Under the pieces are notes generated by a model. The model saw only the letters and a list, made by a program, of their open reading frames with translations. It was not told the DNA's origin and did not search any database. Made by a program: the position numbers and the translations under genes. 64,000 bases of DNA from Neodiprion pinetum (taxonomy: Eukaryota > Arthropoda > Insecta > Hymenoptera > Diprionidae): contig NC_060235.2 of NCBI RefSeq assembly GCF_021155775.2, forward strand, positions 39,286,607 to 39,350,606, read 5' to 3'. The stretch's first letter is position 1, and each line of letters starts with the position of its first letter. Below are positions 47,494 through 61,299 of this stretch, piece after piece.

Positions 47494-48980
47494 TAGGAGT
47501 TTTAGCGGCGCAGGTGCGGCCTGCGGCCTCAGAATGCAGGGAAGGTTATACAGCTTGGCTCCGCTAACGAGCATCTAGATAAAACACCGAAACGTCGTCA
47601 GGATTAATTAAATAATTAAAACGCGTAATTATCCGGGTACACCCGGTATATACAAGGAAGAGCCGGGCACGCCGGGTTCGTATATCATAAGATAAACCCG
47701 GACACCTTGCCGGACGCTATCAGCCCTCGCATCTGTCCATAGGCGTAGATATAATGCCAGCCGTTCACGAATCGCGAAGCAACCCCCAAAAAGAGAAAAA
47801 AAAAAAAAAAAAAAAACCCCAGCTTCGTCTCTCCCCGTTTTTCATTCCTCGCTTACTTTCTTCCAGCTTCCGTTCTACCTTCATTCGTTATCCTCGTCCA
47901 CCCTCATTTTTGATAACTCGAAGAAAAAGCGAGGGAAACGTGCGAGAGAGAAGAAAACGGAGGAAATTTCTGAACGTTATTAATTGCAGAATTTTTTTCA
48001 CTCGCAGCGTTACGCAAGAAATTCTAATTTATTTTCAACAAAAAATATCGAACTTCTGTAGGTACGAATCGCAAGATGTATTATACGTATCGTTTAATTC
48101 GCGTATGATGTTAAATCAGAAGGTTTTACAAATTTCTCTTTCAAAATTGCGAAATTTCTAATTTTACAACTCCTTATTCGAACGGATATTTTGTTTTTTT
48201 TGTTTCTTTTGTTTCCAACCGTTATCAATTTACGTACATCCGCAACAATATCAGCGAATCTGGTTATTCGATCCAAAAAAAAAGCTCATACAACTATTGT
48301 ATAAACTTTTCGATTCACGCAAAAGTAATTCGAAATCTATTGCACAGCTCGATTTGTAGATAGCAAAAATGTGTCGTGTTCGTTTTTCACATTGAAAAAA
48401 GAATATTATTTGCATAAAATTTTCTTCTCGGACCACGATTTAAAAGTTTTTTTCTATTTTTCCTTTAAATTTTCTAGTTTTTTTTTTCATCGTACTTCAC
48501 TGCTGTTTACGTCTGTATTATACAGGTTCGATTATTTAGAAAAAAAAAAAAAAAACATCCTCACTCTCTTGTATTTCTTCAGCCCCCACTGATCCATTCT
48601 TTTTTATTTTTTCCTTTCTCCGCTCTCACTCACTCTCTCTCTCCCTCTTTCAGATTCCTTGTTTTTCATCTTTTTACACGCGTGCAATTTTTCCTCGGCA
48701 AGGAGAGACATCTGGCGCACCTGTTCCCTCGGGGATTTAGAAAATTTCCCCCTTTTTCTGTGCACCGCTACTTCGATCAGGAGCCATACGTCAGTTTGTA
48801 CTGGCAGGAGCGTAGCTATTGACCGAAGAGTCCCCAGGGCGGATGAAGGAGGACGGGGAGGGGGTGAACTTTCAGACACTAATGCCCGAGCTAAGTGATA
48901 GATAGACGAATCGAATCCATTACCTACGCTTCACCAATTTCCCTCTTCCCCTCCCTTTTTCCCCCGTTTCGCAAACGTTC

Positions 48981-49003
48981 TACACACACACACACACACA
49001 CAC
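48981..49003. repeat. (CA)n microsatellite
   Basis: Uninterrupted AC run, followed by TA-rich sequence. Confidence 0.95.
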
Positions 49004-50772
49004 GTACCTACAATATATAAATATACATATACATATATATATACGCACACCGTGTGCGGAAATTCAAGCAGCAAGAACTTATTTCACACCTTGTATAAGT
49101 TGTGTACGTGTACACTTAATGGTATTATAAACAATCACCGCCCTGCTATTTCCCCGCCATTACTTGCGCAGAAGCGTAAGCTAATTGTTTTTCATGTATA
49201 ACGCAGTTTATTCATAACTTCGATACCTAATTGGGTAGAAAAATTGAAAACATGAAAAGCAAGACATTCAAAATTTCTTGACATTCCGTTGATTAGGTAT
49301 AAATTTGCCGTCGAGAGATATTTTTGTTTACTTATTATTTATTTATTTTTATTTTTTTTTTTCCTTCGTCGCTGAAACACTGATCAGATACAACAACTAT
49401 AAATTTTTTTATCGTTATAACGGTTGAATGATTGTGTTTTTTTTTTTTTCTTCTTTTTATTAACAATTAAAGTAACGACAGATCAAGGACAACTAAATAT
49501 TCGGATTAGCTCATGCAGAATTCCTTGTTATTAGATGTGTTAAATAAAAAATTATTCTTACAGGTACTGAATTTGACGAGTTTCGTTTGTCGTTTTTTTT
49601 TTTGTTTTTTTTTTCTTTTAGGGCGACACTTTTATCCGTAACTAGATCGTTGAAAAATCTTGCTGCCAGCTCTTCGCGCTTTTTCATACGTCACTTCTAC
49701 AAGGCGCTGTCAGGGACACACGTATCCGACAAAAAGTATCTCTTTGATGACCGACAATCAGTGAGGTACAAGAAGAGACGAGCAGCGACGTAAAGCTGCC
49801 GTTCATAACTCACCGATCATCGAAGCTGTAACAAGCTTTTTCATCCCGTCGGATGTGGTGATGCAAGTTGTTTTTTTTTTTTCATCGCCTTTTTTTTTTT
49901 TTTTTTTATATAAATTCTTTCATTACACCTTTCTCGACTTATCACGAGCGCGGCGGGTAAAGAGGATGATCGATCATGACCTGTTGGTGACCCTATTATG
50001 ATAAATCGTGAACCGCCCTCGAAATCGCTGGATAAAAACGTTGCAATCGGGTTCCGATTGTCGATATCGGGGGTCCGCATTCATCGAAATAAAATCGTAA
50101 ATCAATGATTGACAAACGAATCGTACAAACCGAAGGAACCTTAATAAACCCAAAATGATTTTTGAACCAACAAAGAATCGATCGAGATAACCGAAGTTAT
50201 TGAAAATCGTTGCGGGCGTATAAATCACTTGAAATCAATAAGTATAGAATCAGATATCATTCGGTAATATACTGTAACATAAATAAATGTATGTCACGTA
50301 CGACAAGATGAAAATCAATGGATCTCGTTAAGCAAGTAACGAAGTTCAAAACGTCAACGATTTCGTTTCATTTCCCACGATCGAACGGAAATGAATTAAT
50401 TTCATTTTTTTTTTTTCTCGTTGAATCGAATGTAGAGAAAGAGATAGAGAGAGAGAGAGAGAGAAAAAAAAAGAAGAAATTGTCCGTTGGTTTTTTTTTT
50501 TTTCTCTCTCTCTTTCGCAACCCTCGCAAACACGTCGAATAATCCCTGAGTGTGGAAATTCGAGGTGGCGCTGACTGCCAATGATACGTATTATTTCGCT
50601 TATGGAATAGGTTGAATGAGAGAGGCGGGAGGCCGAGACCGATGTGGATTAAAACGGTGATGGATCGACGTTAGGCCGGCGGATACTTTTATAGCAAAAT
50701 AGGCTGCTCGGGCCGAACGAACTTGGCTAAATAATTCATTGCGCGGTAAAAAGTGCGCAGCGCCTGCGGCCG

Positions 50773-50794
50773 GGGGGGGGGGGGGGGGGGGGGG
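50773..50794. repeat. Poly-G run (G22)
   Basis: Twenty-two consecutive G on the plus strand. It has G-quadruplex potential and its length is likely to be uncertain. Confidence 0.9.
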
Positions 50795-51036
50795 TGTAAT
50801 TTCGAATGAAATATTAAAACGGCACTGCAGCAGCGATCGGTGTTCCCACATCCTGCCCCCCCCCTTTAAGGGACGGAAAATCGGCTCTGCGCGGTATATT
50901 TCCGCGAGGTAAAAGAAGAAGGGGGAGATGAGGGGGATTCGAAACCCTTAACTAACTTCCTTTACCATCCCCCCCGTCCACCCCTTTCTCTGTTTTTCTC
51001 ATCTCGTAAAACCCCCCGGCGTTTTAACGCTTGCAG

Positions 51037-51071
51037 ATCTCTCCCTCTCTCGCTCTCTCTCTCTCTCTCTC
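51037..51071. repeat. (CT)n microsatellite
   Basis: CT run with CCC and CGC interruptions, ending CACAG. Confidence 0.93.
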
Positions 51072-52676
51072 ACAGAATGCGAGGAAGAAGAAGGGGGAGG
51101 AGGAGGCATCGGCGCCTTTCGCTTAAGTGGCAGGGATTAGGTTAATTGCTCAAGTATTTGTTTTAATTAAATATAAATATGAAATATTCAGTGACCCGTG
51201 AGCTGCTGCTGCTGCTACTGCTCTGCGCAGGGCGAGTTGTTAACAAACTTTTCGGAGATACATTAAAAAGCTTTCAGGATTTTCTTGCAGCTCGTTTACC
51301 TCCGAATGATTATTTCATTCCACTTTTTTTGATATGCATGTATAAATGTACGCGCGCGCGTTTGCGCGTGTGTGGGTGAAATTTTTTTTTTTTTTCTCTT
51401 TTTATTTTGTCATTTTCCTCTTACTTAACTCTTTCGAACTTTTTCTTTCCCACTGGCTTTCTCTTCTTCTTCTCATCCCTCGCTATCCTTTACTCGCGTT
51501 CCCGATCCCACGTCTGTGTATATTACGTCCAGTGTGTATTTTTTTTTCTAATTTGTTTTTTTTTTTTTTTTTTTTTTCTAATTCTCATCCAAAGATGTCA
51601 TCCTTTCATTTCCCAGTGATATTTTGTGCTTTCATTTTAATTTTTTTTATTTATTTGTTTCCTTTCACTCCCGCGCTCCGTGTCTTCTCTTCTTCTTCTT
51701 CTTCTTATTCTTCATTCATTTCATTCGTTTCATTAATTTCACTCTCATAATACCCGACGCGAGGGAACGTTCGTCGTGATGAGATGAAAGGGACGCTGAA
51801 ACACCGACAGCAACAAACTTCCTCCCCTTTTCTTCGTCGTTTTCTATTTTCGAATTTTTCTTGTTAATAAAAAGTTTTTCCGTCGAGCAAAATTCGTTAA
51901 TTTTGCCACTCTGACCTTTACGTATGAATCCAATACTCGCTCCATGTTTACGCTTACGTGTTTGCGATGGATTCTTAGGTTACAGGACAAATTTCCCGTA
52001 CACAACCTTCGACCATAATCCTCTTCTTCTAATTCCTTCGTCCCGTTTCATTGTATTCAAATTACACCGATTGCTTTCCCATCTTCACGATTCATTTCTT
52101 ACTCTTCTTCCGTTTCAAAATTCGCTACAAACTCTCCGGGAAGATTATCTGAGGGTGAGAGGGTGGGGGGAGATTATAAAATTTCTCTCGCACGAAGGCG
52201 GCAGATTGCGAAGAAGAAAGGAATTGGAAAAAAATCTTAAACCGCGCTCACATACACGTTGTACGTAGATACATGTAAAGCCTGAATAATGCGCAATCGG
52301 AAATTTTCTTCAGCATTGACGAGTCGTGTGTTTCGCGCGAGTAAGAATGGCGGAGAGTAAAAGAAGCATTTTCGCAATCAGCATCACTTGACGAAAGTGT
52401 GCAACGTTTCGTCGTGTATACAAGAGCAGTAGTAGGTTAAAGAATATAGCGAAGGGCGATGTCGTGTCGGCAAACAATCTTCAGAAGCTCACGAGAGAAG
52501 GAAAGAGATAGAGAGGGTGGTCGGTGCACATCAGGGGTGAAAAGATTGCATTGGCGGGGGGGGGGGGGGTCGCTTATTTCGCTTTATTGTCTTCCGTCGG
52601 TTTCGTTTTTTCTTCCCATTTTGTTTTTTCTTTTTTTTTTTTTGTTGTTTTTTTTTTCTTCATATCGCGTCATCGA

Positions 52677-52714
52677 AGGTAAAGGTAAAGGTAAAGGAAA
52701 GGAAAGGAAAGGGG
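52677..52714. repeat. GGTAAA/GGAAA short tandem repeat
   Basis: Three GGTAAA units followed by three GGAAA units. Confidence 0.9.
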
Positions 52715-55700
52715 AGAGAGGCGAAAGGATAAAGAAAGAGAGAGAAGGAACCGTTTCCTGGAATCGCGCCGGGACGTTGCTCGTAAACTATACAGGATCT
52801 CGCCTCTTGACAATAAGATGAAATAGTCTGTTTCATTTTGTAAATGGACCTCCCCCCACCCCCTTCATGTTTCACCCTCTTCTTCACCCCTGGCCCACTT
52901 TTCCTTATCCGGGCCGCCCGGACACACTTCGAATCGCATCGATCGCCTCGGACCCCGGGCCTTTTTCTCCCTTGGTTCTTCGACCCAGCGAGTACTTTTC
53001 TATAAACATTTTATCCCCGTCTCACCGATCGCTAGAATCCAAGATGCACCCGTCAGCCGTTTGGCCAACCGTACCAAAGCCAAATTCTCTTCGGCTCTTT
53101 CAGGCGCCCCTTAATTGTACATTCGGCTAAGATAGTTTCGTCGGGTTGTTGATAAGAATTCGGAACTGCGATAAAATTGAGGAGATTGTTTCGTGTATTG
53201 AAATGAAAATGATTCGTCGATCGCGCGGCAAATTTTATCGTTTAAATTATAGTCAGTGGGGGAGTTTTAACTCTTGAAGCAAAAGTTTTCACTCCAGCGG
53301 CAAATGTATACGGCTTAAAGAGTGACCGAAAATTAATCGATTTTTTATTAGATTGATTATCTTTTTTTTTCCTAACAATCGGTCTTTGCTTTTTACTCCC
53401 GTGAACGACGCGGTTTAATATCAATTTATGGAATCAAAATATCAATTATTATCGTTCTCTTACTTACCGAGTACCTATATTTGATATCGTAAGTGAAAGA
53501 TGAATGAATGTTTTTACCTGAAATTTAAAAATGTTTTTAATGCAACTATAAATCAACAAAAAACTTCTCCGCTATTAAAACTACACAATGAAAATCACGA
53601 AATTTTCATTATTATACACATGGATCCTTTCAAACAATACGCGACACTCGAGTAATCGGTTAATTTTAATCAATGTCACAGCGACGAAAAACCTGATCAT
53701 GCTTTTTTTATCGTAGATCCCAACTCTCGGATTCGGAGTTATGGATTTTATTTTTTTCTCCTTTCAATACCATAAGTCCGGATCAGCGGATGTTTTTAAA
53801 GAAATTCATGATTTCAAAATCAAAACTTTGTAAGAGGATTCTTTTTCACTATCATAATATACTCGTAAGTTGCGATGATTTTATCATAAAATATGCGGCA
53901 CGAACCGAATTATAGAAACATTCGAAACACAATCTCCGATACTAATTTTGCTAGTTCAAATTACTTTTTAATTAGTTAAAAATGTAATACATTCCTATTC
54001 CTGTCGATTTCACTTTACGTTTACTCTTTTTGTATCCATTCCAAAGAATTCAATCCAAAATCCCATTGAGAAATATTTTTTTTTTTTTTTTTTGCACATA
54101 ATATAATGTATATACTTTCCAAAATGAAAACCACAAATTTCACTAACAAATGTAACAATATTGAATTTCCTGAAAGGGAAAAAAACAAGAAATCTGTTCC
54201 AGGAAATTGATGAAAAAAAAAACTTGTTTATTACGTAAAACAATCTATCACGGTGACTGAAATAGAACAATTCTACTAGATTTTCAATTATTTTAAACCC
54301 GTGTAAAATAACAAATCTATATTTTTACGTTCTCCTTTACAATTTTTACATTTAAAAATATTTACTTCGATCGGTGCGTTCGAATCTCGTAATAAAATTG
54401 ACTGAAATTTCATTATAAAAATGTATGTAGAAACGAGCCTTCTCGAGTGACGGAATTAACCCGATCGGGTGTACATCTTGTCCATATTCTCGTTTCTCGT
54501 GCAGAACGACCGCGTTGTGCACAACACAGAGACTTACAGGATTGGCGGGGTTTTTCCTCCTTTCTTTATCGTTTTATACTTGTGTTTTTATTTTCCCTCC
54601 CCCGCCTCACCGGGTTTCGCCTCGGTTTCCTTTTTCGCTGAATCGCAGATTCAGACCGGTCACGACGGAGCTTTTCGGAAGCGGATTAGGCGCGCTCGAA
54701 ATGAGATTATTTCGAGTACTAAGCCGGTTGCGTTTCTGCTCGATCGGACGTCCGCGGGAAAAACAGGATGGGGGAACTTTTTAAACCACATATATACTCT
54801 CCCGAGCCTTTCACCCCCTCCTATTCTGATGTAAGCCCGCGGAGAGGGGCGATATTTTGCGAAAGAACTAACTTGCGACATTTACTTTCGTAACGGCGAG
54901 TCCGAATTCCGTTACTTGGATTACGAACACGCGCAGCTACTATAATAAAAATAAAATACAGCATGTGTAACAATGTGTAAACAAATAGATTTAATTATAT
55001 TTTCACCGCTTGTGTGAACCGAGGAAAGGATTTATTTGTAGTTGAAAACGTTCGTTTAGATGTGGCGAAACGAATCGTTCGTCGTTACAGTTAACAAGTG
55101 TCAATTAAGCCGAATAATAAACGGGTTGACTCGACTGATATTATTTAACTCGAGTTATATTTTTCGATTACTCGTTTTTGAATACAAATGAATCCTTCTC
55201 TGAGTATATATGCTTTAATTGATATATTCTTGTAGAATTTCAATTGTAGGGTAATTAATACGAAAAGGGTGAGAAAGAAAAAAAGGTGAACAACTTTTAC
55301 CGGCAGACGAATTAAGCCAGAATCGTATAGAATTTATATTTCGTAATTTACGTTTGTAAAATTTACATAAATCGATAACGTTCGTTATTTTTTAGTTATG
55401 AATTTTTTTTTTTTTTTTTTATCGTTGATCGCTTATCCACGGCACCGTTCGTGAAAATATGCATGTATGTGTATAATTTCAATCGCACTGCACGGATGTG
55501 TGAAAAGAGGACCTTGTCATTGGTGAAATTGTGCGTAAATTATGTTCGTAATAACGAATTTAGAACAAGATGTAAATTTCGTAGACCGTGTTCGATGACA
55601 TCAGACGCGTCGATAATTGCGGGACGATAATTCAAAGGGCATCGCACGTGCATTACAGATATACAGAGACACGTGTATACGTGGAAGGGACGAGAGGGGA

Positions 55701-56231
55701 GAAAGGTGGCGGAAATGAGGGAGGATCGCGATATTCGCTGGCTCGAAATGTGTAATATTGAAGAAAGAAGTCTGAATTCGAGATTCGGCGTAACTTGGTT
55801 AGGGAACGGAAGCTGCGTTACGTGTATGTTCGTTTAACGTGGGTGGCACGCCTGCTCTCCTTAAGCTTAAATATTCCATATCCGAGATGAGACTGTACAC
55901 GTTATACATACATACAGGCATGCATAACCGGGTAGAGTTTCGCAGGCGAATACCCGCCGTCTCAAATATATTCCCAAATTTATACGTAAATAGAGGATGC
56001 TGCTGGATATGTGCAGCGCCTGCAGCGCCAAATTTCCCCATTTCGTATGTACATTATACATGCAGGATGTATGCGTATAATGCAAAGAATACCGGATGAC
56101 GTTGCGGCGAAAAGCGGCGGTATTTTTTATCATGTTGGTACGAAAATAGGTATGTAGAAAGAAACGTTAACTTCACAGAGACTTTGAGCTTATCCTGAAC
56201 GTGTTGCGTGATTGAAGAATTCGTCACATAT

Positions 56232-56626
56232 CCGGACAATCCGTTGAAACTTGAAAATCAACCGCGCATGCGCGAATTTTATCGGCTCTTCGCGCAGGCT
56301 TGCCAATCCGAGTTTTCAGCTGTCGAACTCTTTCTGCCGGCGATGCGGTTGATACGAATTTTCGAGGTTAGAATCTCAAATAATCGAGGCAGCGACTCGG
56401 AAAGGTTTCGGAAGCGTTTGTTGTCGGGTCGGAAAGTTGATTCTTCGAAGAACGCTCGGAATTCGATGCTTACGCTCTTTGAAAATTCAAACGTCGACAT
56501 TTTGCGTAGGTTGGCCCGCCTGCGTCGCGGACTAAAATATCGCTGCGCGAAGATTTGGCCGACCAATGAGATTTAATTAATTGGCGCATGCGCGGTTCAT
56601 TTTCAAGTTTCAAGAGATTGTCCCGG
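56232..56626 (+). mobile_element. MITE family A, copy 4
   Basis: About 395 bp. The left terminus is slightly decayed (CCGGACAATCC, one G lost and T in place of A before it), while the right terminus ATTGTCCCGG is intact and followed by TATA. The GCGCATGCGC palindromes are kept and the forward frame of about 110 residues stays open. Confidence 0.86.
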
Positions 56627-57171
56627 TATATTGAAGCTAGTAATATTATCTTAACGATTCATGCTGATGAAAGAGCGTAATAAATCAATTTTTGAATTAT
56701 CTAAAATCCAGTAATAAACGGTAATGAAACAAAAAACACAATGTTATTTCGAAATCCTAGTTCCTTCAAGATTACTGTAAAATTAAGAAAATGGTGATTT
56801 TTTTTTTTGTCACGCAACGTTGTGTTACGACAACGTTACCAACTTCGGCCCCGTAAAAATTCTCAGGAATAATCAGCGGTGTTTGAACGTGTGTGGAGTG
56901 AGTTAGAGAAGTGTGGAGAAGAGAGTTTGGCACGGGTATTGATCTATGGGAGAGAAGCTATTCCCAGCTTTGTATTTCGTTATTCAAATCAGCATTTAGG
57001 CTAAACGAGACCGCCGCCTCGACTCGCCTTCTCTCTCCTCTCTTCTCTTTTCAAATGCCACCCTCGAACCTGAACCCAAACCCAAACCCAAGTCACCCTC
57101 CCTCACCCTGTAGCTTTGTACACACGTACAGAGCCGTTCAGGCAGGACGAAAAAGTTTTTTCACGTTTCAG
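56627..57171. other. Non-coding or intronic spacer
   Basis: No gene seen. The last bases form a pyrimidine tract and CAG that could be a 3' splice site at 57171. Confidence 0.4.
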
Positions 57172-57214
57172 AATGGATGGGATCTTTATCGATATCCGAA
57201 AGCGAACTACTTTG
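57172..57214 (+). CDS. Putative 43-bp micro-exon
   Basis: Bounded by an acceptor-like TTTTTTCACGTTTCAG ending at 57171 and a donor-like GTATGT at 57215. It is open in all three frames, which is expected by chance at this size. Its interest is phase: entered from a phase-1 exon such as 36733-36898 it reads 13 full codons and leaves two bases, which the candidate exon at 62892 completes. There is no homology support, and the donor runs straight into a TG microsatellite that may mimic splice consensus. Confidence 0.2.
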
Positions 57215-58034
57215 GTATGTGTGTGTGTGTGTGTGTTTTTTTCCTTTCTTTTTCTTTTTTCTTTTCGAAAAAATTGACGATTTATTTTATTGCTTTTCTG
57301 GTTTATGCGTAAAAGAAATAGCTGCCGTTGAAAGAAACATGTCAAGTTTTTTCCCTGTAAAATATTCCCGTCGTCTTTATAATCCTTGTACGTTAACTTT
57401 ACCGATACGAATGAAATTTGAAAAATTTATCGATCTCTAAAATCCTGCACCTAAAAATATAATATGCCTATATCTCAAGTGGAATTCCAATTTTATGATA
57501 TTCCAGACTCGGTATATATATATATATATATATATTATGTACAGGTACACAAAATTCAGCTATTCACGTCAACGATATCAGTTTCTCTACTCTTATCAAC
57601 TTATATCCTGTAAATAAATTAACAGCCTTGATTGTACATCAATTTTCTTTTATGCATTCGACGAAATAACAATTTCTTATGAATAAAAGATAACACGGAG
57701 AGAAAAAAAGAAAAAAAAAAAACGGAAACGATGGAACAATTTTCCGTCATACTTGGATCGTCTTTTACAGGAAAATAAAGCTACTGCAGGGAATACGAAA
57801 TACGGTGAAAAGACGAGATAGGAGGAGAGTAAGAACAAGGGTAGGTGCTCAGCGACCCGGTTAATTCGACGATTACAATCGACTCCTACGTATCTTATAT
57901 ACTCTGAATTTTCGACGAAACGAATTCACAAAGAGAATACATATATAATAATAGTAATAATGACGATGCTGACGATCGAAGAGGAAGAAATCAGAGCGAA
58001 GGGTGCAAAAAGCGGTCAAAGAGTAATTGTCCGC

Positions 58035-58078
58035 GTATATATATATATATACATGTATATATATATAATATATATATG
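58035..58078. repeat. (TA)n microsatellite
   Basis: TA run interrupted by ACATG and AATA. Confidence 0.93.
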
Positions 58079-59212
58079 GTAGCATCGTTTTATATACGGT
58101 TTACACCAGAAGTAAATGGATAAATAAATGAATAAATAAATAAAGTAAGCGAACCTAAAAATAAATTTAACAATGGAAGATAATTTGTCGGACGTTTTCC
58201 GGCAATTCGCCGTTTCCTTCCCTTGTTCAACTCTCGTTTCTTTTTCCCTCGAATTCGCGTGCGTTTCAACCGTACGTCCAACGATCCTATTTATTATTTA
58301 CAACTATATTTACTCCGTAGAATCGCCCGGACGCGATTTACTCCATTTCTACTGTTATAACCTCGAACCGTATCTCTTTTCTCTTTTCTCTTATTCCCTT
58401 ATTCTTTTGCCGGTGCTATTTCCGCGGGTACTAGACCAGACTGTACAGAGTCCCGGGGAATCCCCTGACATTACTGCCAACCTCCTTCTATCACGTTCCA
58501 AAATTTTTATCCACCCACGCACGGACACGCAACGTTCCTTATTTCCGTGAGATGAAACGCGATCATCACGCGAGTGAATAAGTTCCACGTTGCTAAGACC
58601 TGCTTTTCGCTTTTTCTCACATTCGTTTTTTCTCCGCACGCAAGGCGATTCAGTGTTTTTTGTCTATTTTTTTTTTTTTTTTTTTTTTCACAATTAGACG
58701 CATAAACCTTGACAAATGATACAATTTCCTTTCCAAACATCAAAAATGAAACTCTGCAATACACGTGTTGACCTTAGATTCTGGACCGTTTTCAAAGTGT
58801 CCAAAACCCCTTTTCATTGTTTTTTTTTTTTTTTTTTTTTTAGAACTTTTAAATACCGAAGAGACACCTGATCCATTTCCGTAACACTATTTCAATCATT
58901 TCAATCTACGATTTAACACCCGTGTTGTTTCAATAGATTGGACAAATGTCAAACGAAAATTTTACACAGACACGACGGGATTTCGTACTGTTACACAATG
59001 TTAATAAATAGAGAGACGATGCGTTTCGTTCTTTTTTTTTTTTTTTTTTTTTAAAGATTTTTCGTCGCGAGGATGCTTAAAAAAAATAAAGATATGTACG
59101 CGCAAACACGTACGCGGGAATGCGCGATGGAATTTTCTCAACACAATATTCCCAACCCCTCGTCGAATTTTATCTCCTGGCAGAACCTGACGTTTAAATC
59201 TCCGTGCGAATA

Positions 59213-59214
<2 letters not shown>

Positions 59215-59244
<30 letters not shown>
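59215..59244. repeat. (GA)n microsatellite
   Basis: GA run followed by A-rich imperfect continuation. Confidence 0.93.
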
Positions 59245-59248
<4 letters not shown>

Positions 59249-59338
59249 AAAAAGAAAAAAAAAGAAAAAAGGAAGCAAAACGAAGGGGGCAAATAAAAAA
59301 ATATCGTCTTTTACGATGAATACCGCAGCAGGGTGTAA

Positions 59339-59378
59339 ACATATATATATATATATATATATAAATATATATATATAT
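59339..59378. repeat. (AT)n microsatellite
   Basis: AT run with one AAA interruption. Confidence 0.93.
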
Positions 59379-59578
59379 CATGTGCGTACATATATGTATA
59401 CGTATGCGATGCATGCATGGATAAACGACGAAACTTTCGTTGATTGGTACTAGAGGCGGTAATGTATACGCACGCATAGCATGTACGTGTGCATTGCGTA
59501 CATGAAAAATGTTATAACGTAACGATATTCACATATACAGAGTGAAATACAGAGAAGAAAGAAGAAAGAAGAGAAAAT

Positions 59579-59609
59579 ACAGAGAGAAAGAGAGAGAGAG
59601 AGAGAGAGG
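59579..59609. repeat. (AG)n microsatellite
   Basis: AG run with one AAA interruption. Confidence 0.93.
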
Positions 59610-60229
59610 CCAATGCATAAACGCGGGCATTTCAACAGTCGAAAGAATACGCTGAAGGGTGAAAAAAAAGAAGGGAAGGGGGAGGGATTTGATATAAAAG
59701 AAACAATAAAAACAAGGAGCAGCCAGACGGGGAGATATGATAATGCAAGATGGCGCCTCGTGATCTGTTCCCCGCGACTACTTGAGATTACGACTTTCGA
59801 TACAAGAAGATTACGCGGGGAGACAGATCAGAGAGATATGCAACGCAGGGGAGGGGGATAGGAAAGAAACGGAGGGAAACTAACCGTTGCGAAAAACGAA
59901 ACGGTGGAAAAAGTTTTTCAGTACAATTTTTTCGTACCTATTACTGTGAGAAAATACCTTGAACGTATTTTTGAATTTTATCGTAAGAAAAACGAAGATT
60001 GCAACGTTTTTGCACGTTGAAATTTTTGATTGTATTTGCAAATGGCGCGATTTCTGAGAGTGCGTAAAAGTTTGCCTGATACCGTTGTTGAGGGTTATTA
60101 TTTGAAGTGGAATCTTCTGGGCAACGAAGGAATGCGTTTTGAGAATCTTTGCGAAGATCGGTTCGGTATTTTTCCATTATTTAAATAACGAAATTTCAAC
60201 GAGTCAAATAAATACGACGATATCTGGAG

Positions 60230-60625
60230 AATGGATGGACGGATTTGAATGAAAATTAGTACCGTGAGATTTTTTGGGTCGCTAATCACGAATCTAAAGT
60301 CATACTTGCAAAATTTAAATCTGGTGTATTCGATAGGCTGAAGAAAAACTAAAAATATTCCGATTTTCGTAGTAATTGGTAGGTTTTTTGGGGCGTCGAT
60401 AACGAATCCAAGGTCGGACTTTCCAAAACTTGCAACGGTGGTTCCGTTACAGTGATTCGAAATTAAAAAAAAAATCGTCATATTTTCATGTAATATGGTA
60501 TCCTAGGGCTTTAAAATCGTTAATTACAAATCTTAATTTTTAGCTCGGAATTCGAATTGGATATTATTCTTTTTTCTTTCTCTACGAACCTGGAACCTGC
60601 AGTGTAATAAGAACGGGAATTACAA
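60230..60625 (-). repeat. Dispersed repeat family D, copy 2
   Basis: Inverted relative to the copy at 14430-14850, with the same ordered landmarks. It also contains GGGTCGCTAATCACGAATCTAAAG and GGCGTCGATAACGAATCCAAGG modules, two versions of one short module inside the repeat. No coding capacity. Confidence 0.7.
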
Positions 60626-61299
60626 AGGCTGGATCGTGGCCAGTCTGAAGCCGCTTATTTTATAATACAGATGAAGTGAGAAGCCAAGCCATCGAATTGT
60701 TTCGTCACATTCGTGGAGCCATGGGAATGATACAGATTCTTTTCCTTGATTATTCTTATTACAACTTGGAGTTCGACGACGTGTGGCGATGAACGACTGC
60801 TGGATGGTATTCTGCTGGTTTTTTTGTTTTCCCTTTTCTGTTTTTCCCGAAAGCGAGAAAGTGCAGGGAGGGAAAAAATTAACGGGGGGAGGATGGAGGA
60901 TAACGGTGGCTCGAAATCAAAAGACCGATGTTCAAGGGTCAAATAGCGCCAGATATGTTCGCTCAGGAGAAACTTTGCCGATATATCGAGCTGCCCACCT
61001 TTATATATTATACCTAGGCGAATAAATATTCTTCTTATCTCAAATAACAAGCGAGAGTCGAGATTGGTCCTCCGTCATAATAGCGAGCCACCCTCGATAA
61101 TATATCTCGGGATTTATCTCGCGCACTCACACTATAATAATACACGCTTATGTGTGTACCTTGCACACTTTGTTGATGGTTCGCGGATGCCTGCAATGCG
61201 GGGGATCTTTTCGCCAAGTGGCCAATTCGTAGAAAGGTTCATTTTCCATACTGCGAAAATCTAATTCGCGGATATTCAAAGTATAGGAAGTCAAATATA
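60626..61299. other. Non-coding spacer
   Basis: No recognisable gene or repeat between family D copy 2 and MITE A copy 5. Confidence 0.45.

Larger units (their letters stand above)
43843..56231. other. Non-coding or intronic region
   Basis: A long stretch without a supportable gene. It holds numerous microsatellites and homopolymers, one partial family C copy, a CTCF-core-like AGGTGGCGCT at 50563-50572, and a strong acceptor-like pyrimidine tract ending TTTCAG near 48653 for which no exon could be bounded. A GC-rich block at about 47500-47720 has repeated CCCGG motifs. Confidence 0.45.
57215..60229. other. Microsatellite-rich non-coding region
   Basis: No supportable gene. TA runs lie at 57512-57536, 58035-58078 and 59339-59378; GA runs at 59215-59244 and 59579-59609; long T homopolymers near 58670-58688, 58820-58841 and 59032-59052. 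Confidence 0.5.
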
